DNA from: JAAYBF01 sp963715445 | GTDB taxonomy: Bacteria; Actinomycetota; Thermoleophilia; Solirubrobacterales; Thermoleophilaceae | Direction: 5' to 3' | Assembly (NCBI GenBank): GCA_963715445.1 | Contig: OY970240.1 | Coordinates: 310,001-374,000, forward strand | Length of the DNA: 64,000 bases | Shown: positions 8,628-15,799 of the stretch, in pieces | Numbering within the stretch: the stretch's first letter is position 1 | How the letters are laid out: each line of letters starts with the position of its first letter | Program-made: the position numbers and the translations under genes | Notes under the pieces: generated by a model | Seen by the model: the letters and a program-made list of their open reading frames with translations, nothing else | Databases searched by the model: none | Told to the model about the DNA's origin: nothing

Positions 8628-9064
8628 TAGGAAGTCAGCTTCTCCTTCACGGCGGAGCTGACGCGCTTCCCGTCGGCGCGCCCCTTCACCTGCGGCATGA
8701 CGACCGCCATCACGTCGCCCATCTCCCGTGGCGAGCTCGCGCCCGTCTCGGCGACCGCGGCATCGACGATCGCGCGCAGCTCGTCGTCGGCCATCTGCTC
8801 TGGGAGGTAGCCGTCGATCAGAGCGGCCTCCTCCTCCTCGACGGTCGCGAGATCCTCGCGCGCCCCGTCCCGGTAGGCGGTGGCGGACTCGAGGCGCCGC
8901 TTGCGCTCGCGCTGCAGCACCGCGACCTCGTCGATCTCCGCCCCGGCGTCCTTGGCGGCGCGCTGGAGCTCGGAGACGATCAGCCGCAGAGCGCCCGCGC
9001 GGCGGCGATCGCCTGCCTTGAGGGCTGCTCGAGCATCGTCCTGTACCTGGTCCACAAGTGCCAT
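8627..9064 (-). CDS. GatB/YqeY domain protein
   Basis: This 145-residue protein consists of the YqeY domain that resembles the tail of GatB, the tRNA-dependent amidotransferase subunit; its own role is unknown. Visible signatures are LRLIVSELQRA, YRDGAREDL and EEEAALIDGYLPEQM. Two ATGs exist (9070 and 9064). A TAGACT -10 box ends 7 bases before 9064, so the transcript should start at that ATG and be leaderless; 9064 is therefore chosen. It heads the overlapping run phoH-ybeY-era-hisIE-trpEGDC and may drive it. Confidence 0.92.
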   Translation of the reverse strand: MALVDQVQDDARAALKAGDRRRAGALRLIVSELQRAAKDAGAEIDEVAVLQRERKRRLESATAYRDGAREDLATVEEEEAALIDGYLPEQMADDELRAIVDAAVAETGASSPREMGDVMAVVMPQVKGRADGKRVSSAVKEKLTS

Positions 9065-9071
9065 GGGCATC

Positions 9072-9077
9072 AGTCTA
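9072..9077 (-). promoter_or_regulatory. -10 box of the yqeY-to-trpC run
   Basis: TAGACT lies 7 bases before the yqeY ATG (9064), fitting leaderless transcription. No convincing -35 is seen. Confidence 0.5.
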
Positions 9078-9147
9078 GGCGGAGTGGCGGCCTTGTCGGA
9101 GCGGCCCGCCCGAAGCGACGGCTCAGGGCCGTTGTGCAGGGTGGACA

Positions 9148-9153
9148 TAGACT
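9148..9153 (+). promoter_or_regulatory. -10 box of the antiporter gene
   Basis: TAGACT, identical to the box of the divergent yqeY, lies 8 bases before the ATG at 9162, again leaderless geometry. Confidence 0.5.
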
Positions 9154-9161
9154 CGCCGTCC

Positions 9162-11012
9162 ATGGAAGACGGCACGCTCATCCTCGTCGCCGGAGCGCTT
9201 CTGGCGTTGGGGATCGGGGCGAGCCTGCTTGCCGGGCGCCTGCGGGTTCCCGGACTGGTGCTGTTCCTGGTCCTGGGCATGGCGATGGGGTCCGACGGGC
9301 TCGACCTGATCGATTTCGGCGAGTCCATCGAGGACGTCGAGCTCGCACGGACGATCGGCATCATCGCCTTGGCGCTGATCCTCTTCGAGGGCGGCCTCGC
9401 CGCCGGCTGGAGCGAGATCCGCCCGGTCCTGCGTGGCGCGCTGCCGCTGGCCACGATGGGCACGCTGATCACGGCCGCGATCACCGGCGTGGCGTCCCAC
9501 CTGCTGCTGGGGCTCTCGGTGCTCGAGGGAATGCTGCTCGGCGCGGTGATCGCCTCGACCGACAGCGCCGCGATCTTCTCCGTCCTGCGCGGGTCGAGCA
9601 TCGAGCGCAAGCTGGCGCGCACCCTGGAGGCGGAGTCCGGGTTCAACGATCCGCTCGCCGTGCTGCTCGTGCTCGGGTTCATCGAGTGGATCCAGCAGCC
9701 GTCCGACTACGGCGTCTCCCAGATGGTCGTGCTGATGGTCCAGCAGCTGACGGTGGGCGGAGTGGTGGGCCTCGCCGTCGGCGCGGGCGCCGTGATCGCC
9801 TTCCGCCGCGCCGCGTTCGCCACCACCGGCCTCTACCCCGTCGCCTCGATCGCCACCGCGGCGATCGCCTTCGGCGCGGCGGACCACCTGCACGGCTCCG
9901 GCTTCCTTGCCGTCTACCTGGCCGGACTGACCCTCGGCGGCGCCCGCATCCCCGCCCGCCGGACGGTCGAGGACTTCCATGCCGGCCTCGCCTGGGTCAG
10001 CCAGATCGCGCTCTTCTTCACGCTCGGCCTGCTCGTGTTCCCCAGCGAGCTGAGCACCGTGGTCACCGACGGTCTGCTGCTCGCCGTGATCCTCACGCTG
10101 GTCGCCCGCCCCATCGCCACCTTCATGACCACGAGCGTCGCCGGCTACAACGTGCGCGAGATGACCCTGCTCAGCTGGGCGGGGCTGCGTGGAGCGCTGC
10201 CCGTGGTGTTCGCCACCTTCCCCGTGATCGAGGGCATCCCCCACGCCGACCGGTTCTTCAACCTCGTCTTCTTCGTCGTCATCACCTCCGCCCTGATCCA
10301 GGGGGCGACGATCGACCCGCTCGCCCGCCGGCTGCGCCTGACGACCCGCCAGCCGGCGCTCCCGAGGCCCCTGATGGAGGTCGGCACGATCCGCCGCCTG
10401 GGCGCCGAGGTGCTCGAGTTCCCGGTGCGAGAGGGCGACGCGATCGTCGGAAGGCTCGTCAACGAGCTCGGGCTGCCCCGCGACGCGCTGGTCAACGTGA
10501 TCGTGCGCGACGACGAGGCGCTGCTGCCGCGCGGCTCCACGGAGATCCAGGCCGAGGACCGCCTCCACATCATGGTCCGGGAGGCGGCGCGAGGCGATGT
10601 CCAGGGACTGTTCGAGCGCTGGCGCTCGGGCCCGCTCGCGCAGGAGCGGCCAGAGCACCCGGTCGTGCCCCTGGGCCGCAGCCCGATCTTCAGCGTCAGG
10701 CCCTGGCGCGAGGAGTACGGCGACCCGGCCGCACCGACCGAGATCGAGGGCGTGGCCGTTGACCGCACCCTCCGCACCCGTCGCGAGGTCCGTGGCGCGC
10801 TGGTGCTGCTCGAGGATGGGCGCCTCGCCGTGACCGGAGAGGGGATCGTGGCCACCGGCGGCCCGCGCCAGCTGGTTCGCTACTGCCGCGAGCGGGTGGG
10901 ACGGGCACGCAGCGCCCAGGCCCGCGCGTGGTGGCAGGAGGTGGCCGGCGCCGTCCTCCAGAGCGCCCCTCCTGATCGAGGACGCCAAGCCGGTTCGGCG
11001 GACTCGGGCTAG
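9162..11012 (+). CDS. NhaP2/CvrA-type K+ or Na+/H+ antiporter with C-terminal regulatory domain
   Basis: A CPA1-family secondary transporter exchanging monovalent cations for protons at the membrane. The first 400 of 616 residues form about twelve hydrophobic helices with the family motifs LFEGGLAAGW, ASTDSAAIFSVLRG, ESGFNDPLAVL and SWAGLRGALPVVFAT. A soluble tail follows with a TrkA-C-like segment (about 405-480, LEFPVREGDAIVGRLVNELG) and a further C-terminal domain of about 110 residues, the layout of NhaP2. Cation preference cannot be read from the sequence. Its stop shares CTAG with the convergent prmA. Confidence 0.93.
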   Translation: MEDGTLILVAGALLALGIGASLLAGRLRVPGLVLFLVLGMAMGSDGLDLIDFGESIEDVELARTIGIIALALILFEGGLAAGWSEIRPVLRGALPLATMGTLITAAITGVASHLLLGLSVLEGMLLGAVIASTDSAAIFSVLRGSSIERKLARTLEAESGFNDPLAVLLVLGFIEWIQQPSDYGVSQMVVLMVQQLTVGGVVGLAVGAGAVIAFRRAAFATTGLYPVASIATAAIAFGAADHLHGSGFLAVYLAGLTLGGARIPARRTVEDFHAGLAWVSQIALFFTLGLLVFPSELSTVVTDGLLLAVILTLVARPIATFMTTSVAGYNVREMTLLSWAGLRGALPVVFATFPVIEGIPHADRFFNLVFFVVITSALIQGATIDPLARRLRLTTRQPALPRPLMEVGTIRRLGAEVLEFPVREGDAIVGRLVNELGLPRDALVNVIVRDDEALLPRGSTEIQAEDRLHIMVREAARGDVQGLFERWRSGPLAQERPEHPVVPLGRSPIFSVRPWREEYGDPAAPTEIEGVAVDRTLRTRREVRGALVLLEDGRLAVTGEGIVATGGPRQLVRYCRERVGRARSAQARAWWQEVAGAVLQSAPPDRGRQAGSADSG

Positions 11013-11818
11013 GTGAGCAGGAGGGCCGTCCAGCCCTGATGCGAGACGCGGCGGCGCTCGACGAGCGGGGCAAAGGCCGCCGCGACCTCGTCGGCCTCGT
11101 GGTCGAGCAGGCCCGACATGACGAGGGCGCGCGGGCGGTGCTCGATCAGCTCCGCCACCCGCAGCAGCAGCGGGCGCATGAGGTTGGCCGTGATCACCTC
11201 GGCCCGTGGTGCGGCCTCCTCGCGCAGGTTGGCGCGGCGGACCACGTCGAGCACGACGCCGTTGTCCCGCGCATTGACCTCGGTGGCCTCCCCGGCGAGA
11301 CGGTCGGAATCGACGGCCTCGATCGGGCCATAGCCGAGCTTGGCGGCGGCGATCGCCAGCACGCCCGACCCGCAGCCGAGGTCGCAGAGAGGGCCACGCC
11401 AATCGTCATCCGAGAGCTCCAGCAGCAGCTCGAGGCAGAGGCGCGTCGTGGCATGGGCGCCGGTCCCGAACGCCCTTCCCGGGTCGATCACGATGTCAAT
11501 CACGCCCGGGCGCACCGGCGCCTCCTCCCACGGCGGCCGCACGTAGAGGCGCCCGCCCACGAGGATCGGGATGTGAAAGCGCTTCCAGCACTCGGCCCAG
11601 TCGTCGGGAACCTCGGTCCCGGATATCGAGACCTCCACGCCGCCGACCACCGCCGGTCCCTCCGGCAGCTCGGGGATCTCCCCCGGCGAGCCGTAGACCG
11701 CGAACTCCACCTCGTGCTCGGAATCGACCTGCTCGACACCCGAGGGAGCCAGCTCGAGCAGCGCCGCGAGCACCGGCTCGGCGTCCTTCGCGGCCGCCCG
11801 CACCGCCAGCCTGATCAC
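11009..11818 (-). CDS. prmA: Ribosomal protein L11 methyltransferase PrmA
   Basis: PrmA trimethylates L11 with S-adenosylmethionine. The 269 residues have a small N-terminal L11-recognition domain and a Rossmann methyltransferase domain with DPGRAFGTGAHATTRLCLEL near 120 and motif I DLGCGSGVLAIAAAKLG near 150. The start is GTG at 11818, overlapping the dnaJ stop as GTGA. The stop codon overlaps that of the antiporter on the other strand. A related protein-lysine methyltransferase is a less likely alternative. Confidence 0.93.
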   Translation of the reverse strand: MIRLAVRAAAKDAEPVLAALLELAPSGVEQVDSEHEVEFAVYGSPGEIPELPEGPAVVGGVEVSISGTEVPDDWAECWKRFHIPILVGGRLYVRPPWEEAPVRPGVIDIVIDPGRAFGTGAHATTRLCLELLLELSDDDWRGPLCDLGCGSGVLAIAAAKLGYGPIEAVDSDRLAGEATEVNARDNGVVLDVVRRANLREEAAPRAEVITANLMRPLLLRVAELIEHRPRALVMSGLLDHEADEVAAAFAPLVERRRVSHQGWTALLLT

Positions 11819-12936
11819 CGCAGCGCCCGGCGCACCTTGGAGACGATCGACTCCGGCGAGGGCTCGCGCAGGTTCTCCTCCGAGATGCTCTCCTCGAGCT
11901 CCGTGAGCAGCTCCCGCTGCCGCTCCGAGAGGTTGCGCGGGATCACCACGTTGAAGACGATCTTCTGGTCTCCCCTGCGCCCCCGTCCGACCTGCGGCAT
12001 GCCGCGCCCGCGGAGGGTGACGATCGTGCCCGGCTGGGTGCCCTGCGGCGCATCGACCTCCTCCTCGCCGTCGAGCGTAGGCACCATGACCTTGGCGCCG
12101 AGGGCCGCCGCGGGGGCCGGGAGGTCCACGACGCTGATCAGGTCGCTGCCGTCCCTGACGAAGCGCTCGTCCTCCTCCACGCCGACCAGCACGTAGAGGT
12201 CTCCCGCGGGGCCGCCGCGATCGCCCGCATGCCCGCTGCCGGTCAGGCGAACGCGCTGGCCGTGCGAGATCCCCGCCGGGATGTCCACGGAGAGCGTGCG
12301 GCTGGTGGCGCTGCGCCCCTGTCCATGGCACTCCTTGCACGGGACCGACGCGACCTTGCCGCCCCCGCCGCAGACGTCGCAGGGGAGCGTGCGAACCAGC
12401 TGGCCGAACGCCGTCCGGGTCACGGCCTTGAGCTGGCCCGTGCCCGCGCAGCGCTCGCAGCGCTCGATCGGGGTGCCGGGCTCGGCCTGGTTGCCGTGGC
12501 AGTGCCCACACACCTCCACGGCGTCGAAGGAGACCTCCACCGACGCGCCCCTGGCCGCATCCGCCAGTGAGATCTCGACCTCCACGCCGATGTCGCCGCC
12601 CTGGACCGGGCTCGGCCCATCGGGACCGCGGGACCCGAACGGGTCGCCGCCGAAGAAGGCGTCGAAGATGTCCGCGAACGAGCCGAAGCCGTGCGGCTGG
12701 GGCGCGTAGCCGCGCGAGTCGAGCCCCTCCCAGCCGTGCCTGTCGTACACGGCGCGCCGCTCCGGGTCGCACAGCACCTCGTACGACTCGGCCGCCTCCT
12801 TGAAGCGCTCTTCGGCGTCGGCCTCCGAGTTGACGTCGGGGTGCAGCTCCCGCGCGACCACGCGAAAGCGCTTCTTGATCTGCTTCTCGTCGGCGCCTCG
12901 GTCGACGCCGAGCACCTCGTACGCGTCGCGTCTCAT
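11815..12936 (-). CDS. dnaJ: Chaperone protein DnaJ
   Basis: DnaJ stimulates DnaK ATPase and hands over unfolded clients. The 373 residues show the J domain (1-70) with HPD at 32-34, a Gly/Phe-rich stretch (HGFGSFADIFDAFFGGDPFG), four zinc repeats (CGHCHGN, CERCAGTG, CDVCGGGG, CKECHGQG) and the C-terminal substrate-binding domain. It abuts hrcA (stop TAG immediately followed by ATG). grpE and dnaK are not adjacent, so this is probably the hrcA-linked second DnaJ of actinobacteria. Confidence 0.96.
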   Translation of the reverse strand: MRRDAYEVLGVDRGADEKQIKKRFRVVARELHPDVNSEADAEERFKEAAESYEVLCDPERRAVYDRHGWEGLDSRGYAPQPHGFGSFADIFDAFFGGDPFGSRGPDGPSPVQGGDIGVEVEISLADAARGASVEVSFDAVEVCGHCHGNQAEPGTPIERCERCAGTGQLKAVTRTAFGQLVRTLPCDVCGGGGKVASVPCKECHGQGRSATSRTLSVDIPAGISHGQRVRLTGSGHAGDRGGPAGDLYVLVGVEEDERFVRDGSDLISVVDLPAPAAALGAKVMVPTLDGEEEVDAPQGTQPGTIVTLRGRGMPQVGRGRRGDQKIVFNVVIPRNLSERQRELLTELEESISEENLREPSPESIVSKVRRALR

Positions 12937-13962
12937 CTACTCGCCGTATACCTCGGCCACGAACTTGGACAGCTCTCCGGCCGCCTGGCGAACGGCGCTG
13001 ATCGCGCCGGGATAGTCCATGCGAACCGGGCCGAGCACGCTGACCGCGCCGAGGTTGCGCCGCGCCACGCCGTAGTTCGCGGCGACCATGCTGAGCGATC
13101 GCAGCTCCGGCGCCGAGTTCTCGCTGCCGATCCTCAGGTACACGTTGGACTCCGAGAGGGACGCGCGCAGCACCGCCAAGAGGGCAACGCGCCGCTCCAG
13201 GGCGTCCATCAGGTGGGAGATCTGGGGCAGCTCCTGGAAGCGCTGCTCGGAGATCAGCCGCGCCGCCCCGTCCACGAACAGGGTGTGCTCCGCGCTGCCC
13301 TCGAGATCCGTGAAGGCCGGGGCGAGGGAGTCGAGGAAGGCGCGCTCGCGCTGGTCGAGCTCCGGGTCGGTCAGCTTCGCGCCCAGGAGGCGCGAGCCGA
13401 CTCCCCTGCCGCCGAGCGCCTCGTTCAGGTAGACGCCCGCCCATTCGACGAGACCGGGGTCGAGCGGCGACTCGCACGGGATGACCCGTTTGGTGACCCC
13501 TCCGGTGGAGGTGATCACCACGACCATCACGACCTGGGGCTGCAGGGCGAGCACCTCGACGTGCTTGATCGTCGCCGTCTCGATCGGCGGCGCGGACACC
13601 AGCGCGAGCAGGTTCGTGACCTGCGACAGGTGCTCGGTGGTGGTGCGCATCGCCTCGTCGACCTCACGGCGCATGCTCGACAGCTCTATGGCCTTGCGCA
13701 GCTCGGGCAGCGAGCTCTCGTCGACGATCTCGTCGACGTAGAAGCGGTAGCCGCCTTCGGTGGGAACGCGGCCGGCGGAGGTGTGCGGATGCTCGAGCAG
13801 CCCGAGCTCCTCGAGGCGGGCGAGCTCGGCCCGCACGGTGGAGGGCCCCCACGGCACGTCTTCCTGCTCTGCGAGCCACTTCGAGCCGATCGGGTTGTCG
13901 AGCTCGACGTGGCTCTCGACCACCTTCCGGAGGATGACCTGCTGACGGGCGCTGATCTGCAC
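12937..13962 (-). CDS. hrcA: Heat-inducible transcription repressor HrcA
   Basis: HrcA represses class I heat-shock genes at CIRCE operators with GroEL as co-factor. The 341 residues have an N-terminal winged helix (about 1-75: RQQVILRKVVESHVELDNPI, GPSTVRAELARLEELGLLEH, TSAGRVPTEGGYRFYVD), a GAF-like core and the C-terminal GPVRMDYPGAISAV. The start is GTG at 13962. I see no CIRCE repeat before it, so autoregulation is not evident. A CACAAT hexamer 6 bases before the GTG could give a leaderless mRNA, or it is read through from the dehydratase genes 14 bases upstream. Confidence 0.95.
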   Translation of the reverse strand: MQISARQQVILRKVVESHVELDNPIGSKWLAEQEDVPWGPSTVRAELARLEELGLLEHPHTSAGRVPTEGGYRFYVDEIVDESSLPELRKAIELSSMRREVDEAMRTTTEHLSQVTNLLALVSAPPIETATIKHVEVLALQPQVVMVVVITSTGGVTKRVIPCESPLDPGLVEWAGVYLNEALGGRGVGSRLLGAKLTDPELDQRERAFLDSLAPAFTDLEGSAEHTLFVDGAARLISEQRFQELPQISHLMDALERRVALLAVLRASLSESNVYLRIGSENSAPELRSLSMVAANYGVARRNLGAVSVLGPVRMDYPGAISAVRQAAGELSKFVAEVYGE

Positions 13963-13968
13963 CCTCGT

Positions 13969-13974
13969 ATTGTG
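13969..13974 (-). promoter_or_regulatory. Possible -10 of hrcA
   Basis: CACAAT sits 6 bases before the hrcA GTG. The match is weaker than the TANNNT boxes seen elsewhere. Confidence 0.25.
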
Positions 13975-13976
13975 AC

Positions 13977-14363
13977 TCAGCCGAGCTCCAACTCCGCCAC
14001 CGCGTTGCGGATGATCTGGTTGCCGGACTGCTCGGCGGCGGTCTCGACGACCGCTCGACCCTCGCCAATCTCCCTGACGGTGCCGCTCACGGCGATCTCC
14101 TGCTCGGGCAGCCCCATGCCGCGGAACTGGACCGCAAGGCGCTTGAGGGAGCGTGGATCGCCTCCCGCCGCGGCCGTGTTCGCGCGTGCAACCAGCGCCA
14201 TGCCGTAGAGGCCGTGGAGGATCGGGCCGGGCAGCCCGACCTGGGTGGCGAACTCCCTGTCGATGTGGATCGGGTTGAAATCGCCCGAGGCGCCCGCGTA
14301 GCGGGCGGGCAGGAAGCGATCGGGGGTGACCCTCAGCTCCGGGATGGCGTCTCCGACGTTCAC
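13977..14363 (-). CDS. MaoC-like (R)-hydroxyacyl dehydratase, HadB-like subunit
   Basis: A 128-residue hotdog-fold dehydratase. The catalytic hydratase-2 motif is visible as YAGASGDFNPIHIDREFA (about 22-39), with Asp and His of the active pair, followed by GPILHGLYGMALVA. It pairs with the larger MaoC protein encoded immediately upstream, as HadB does with HadA in mycobacterial fatty acid synthase II. A TTG at 14369 is possible, but the GTG at 14363 has a GGGGGG tract seven bases before it and starts two bases after the upstream stop. Substrate chain length is not deducible. Confidence 0.88.
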   Translation of the reverse strand: MNVGDAIPELRVTPDRFLPARYAGASGDFNPIHIDREFATQVGLPGPILHGLYGMALVARANTAAAGGDPRSLKRLAVQFRGMGLPEQEIAVSGTVREIGEGRAVVETAAEQSGNQIIRNAVAELELG

Positions 14364-14365
14364 GT

Positions 14366-14806
14366 TCAAACCCCCCTGACGATGTTGGTCCAGGTGCCGC
14401 GGACGACCTCGCGGCCGTCCTGATCGGTCGAGACCGACTCGAAGACATAGAAGCCCTTGCCGTCCTTCTCGTAGATGTCCTTGCACTCGGCCACGGTGGT
14501 GATCGCGTCGCCCGAGCAGACGGGCTCCCCCCACTCGAACTCCTGCCCGCCGTGGACCATGAGGGCGAAGTCGATGCCGACCTCGGGATCGAAGATCGCC
14601 GGCCCCATCGCGCCCGCGGAGTAGACGACGGCGAACATCGGCGGCGCCGGGATGTCGCGGAAGCCGGCCGCCTTGGCCGCCTGCCGGTCGAAGTAGACGG
14701 GGTTCTCCTCGCCCACCGCCTGGGCGTACTCGCGGATCTTCTCCTTGCCGACCTCGTACTCGAAGGGCGGATAGGTCTTCCCCTTGGCGCTCGTGTCTAC
14801 AGGCAA
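14366..14806 (-). CDS. MaoC N-terminal domain dehydratase, HadA-like subunit
   Basis: A 146-residue hotdog protein, lacking a full catalytic Asp/His motif but with EENPVYFDRQAAKAAGFRDI and GGQEFEWGEPV, typical of the structural HadA/HadC partner. With the downstream gene it probably forms a heterodimeric 3-hydroxyacyl-ACP (or CoA) dehydratase. The start is a TTG at 14806 preceded by GGAGG five bases upstream. A TAGACT -10 box at 14836-14841 would give a leader of about 23 bases. hrcA-dnaJ-prmA follow closely. Confidence 0.85.
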   Translation of the reverse strand: MPVDTSAKGKTYPPFEYEVGKEKIREYAQAVGEENPVYFDRQAAKAAGFRDIPAPPMFAVVYSAGAMGPAIFDPEVGIDFALMVHGGQEFEWGEPVCSGDAITTVAECKDIYEKDGKGFYVFESVSTDQDGREVVRGTWTNIVRGV

Positions 14807-14835
14807 CGCAACCTCCGATCCGTTTGAGGCGGCGC

Positions 14836-14841
14836 AGTCTA
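14836..14841 (-). promoter_or_regulatory. -10 box of the dehydratase-hrcA-dnaJ-prmA run
   Basis: TAGACT about 30 bases before a TTG start that has a Shine-Dalgarno sequence, so this one is leadered. Confidence 0.45.
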
Positions 14842-14852
14842 TTTGCCCGGAA

Positions 14853-14867
14853 AGCCGGTCCCCGGCT
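14853..14867 (-). terminator. Hairpin at the end of the sigma factor gene
   Basis: A 6-bp stem with 3-base loop overlaps the sigma stop codon and is followed by TTTCC on the minus strand. This is a plausible short intrinsic terminator. Confidence 0.4.
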
Positions 14868-15726
14868 AGGCGACTCTGCGCAGCGCCCGGGACTCCGCCA
14901 GCGAGGCGAGCTTGCGCACCGCCTTCTCCTCGATCTGGCGGGTGCGCTCGCGCGTCAGGCTGAACATCGAGCCCACCTCGTCGAGCGTGCGCGGCCGCTC
15001 GCCGGAGAGGCCATAGCGAAGCTCGACGATCCGGCGCTCGCGGTGCGGCAGGTTCTCCAGCGTCTCCTGCAGGCGAGCGCGGTCGAACGCGTCCACGGCC
15101 GCCTCGAACGGCGAGATCGCATTCTCGTCCGGGATCAGGTGGCCGAGCTCGGCCCCCTCGTCCTCGAATCCGCCCACCGGCTTGTCGAGCGAGACCGGGG
15201 CGCGCGAGGCGGTCATGATCAGCTCGGCCTCGTCCGGATCGATGTCCACGCCGGAGGCGGCGGCGATCTCCTCGAAGGTGGGGTCGCGGTCACCCACCGC
15301 CTCGAGCCGGCGCTGGGCGCCGTTGAGCTTCTGCAGGGTCTGGTTGATGTGGATCGGGATGCGGATCGTGCGCGACTTGTCGGCCAGCGCGCGCGAGATC
15401 GCCTGCCGGATCCACCAGGTGGCGTAGGTCGAGAACTTGAACCCCCGCCGGTGGTCGAACTTCTCCACCGCGCGCACCAGCCCGATCGATCCCTCCTGGA
15501 TCAGCTCCATGAAGTCGAGGCCCTGGTTGCGATAGCGCTTGGCGATCGACACGACGAGGCGCAGGTTCGCCTCGACCATGCGCTCCTTGGCATCAAGATC
15601 GCCTCGCTCGACGCGCTTTGCGAGCGCGACCTCCTCCGGTGCCGTCAGCAGCCGGGTCTTGGCGATCCCGTCCAGGAAGAGCTGGAGTGGATCGGTGCTG
15701 GTCTCGCGGAGCGTGTCGGTGGCCAC
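14866..15726 (-). CDS. RNA polymerase sigma-70 factor, RpoD/SigA family
   Basis: A 286-residue group 1/2 sigma factor. Region 1.2 (DPLQLFLDGIAKTRLLTAPEE), region 2 (NLRLVVSIAKRYRNQGLDFM, TYATWWIRQAISRALADKSR), region 3 and region 4.2 (TRERTRQIEEKAVRKL) are all present, but region 1.1 and any long N-terminal extension are missing. It may be the primary factor of a compact type or a SigB-like second factor. The start is GTG at 15726 with TAGGTT ending 6 bases before it, so the mRNA is probably leaderless. It lies alone between lepA and the dehydratases. Confidence 0.93.
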   Translation of the reverse strand: MATDTLRETSTDPLQLFLDGIAKTRLLTAPEEVALAKRVERGDLDAKERMVEANLRLVVSIAKRYRNQGLDFMELIQEGSIGLVRAVEKFDHRRGFKFSTYATWWIRQAISRALADKSRTIRIPIHINQTLQKLNGAQRRLEAVGDRDPTFEEIAAASGVDIDPDEAELIMTASRAPVSLDKPVGGFEDEGAELGHLIPDENAISPFEAAVDAFDRARLQETLENLPHRERRIVELRYGLSGERPRTLDEVGSMFSLTRERTRQIEEKAVRKLASLAESRALRRVA

Positions 15727-15732
15727 GCCGTG

Positions 15733-15738
15733 AACCTA
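15733..15738 (-). promoter_or_regulatory. -10 box of the sigma factor gene
   Basis: TAGGTT ends 6 bases before the GTG start, fitting the leaderless TANNNT pattern. Confidence 0.4.
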
Positions 15739-15799
15739 AAGGGCCGAGATAAAGGCAATCTAAGAAGTCAGGAGGCGCTCTGCGCCCGGGCTGCGGGAG

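Noticed and set aside
9123..11402. Minus-strand open frame of about 760 codons
   Set aside because: Antisense of the antiporter gene, which has clear helices and family motifs.
13963..14000. CIRCE operator before hrcA
   Set aside because: No TTAGCACTC/GAGTGCTAA repeat is present.
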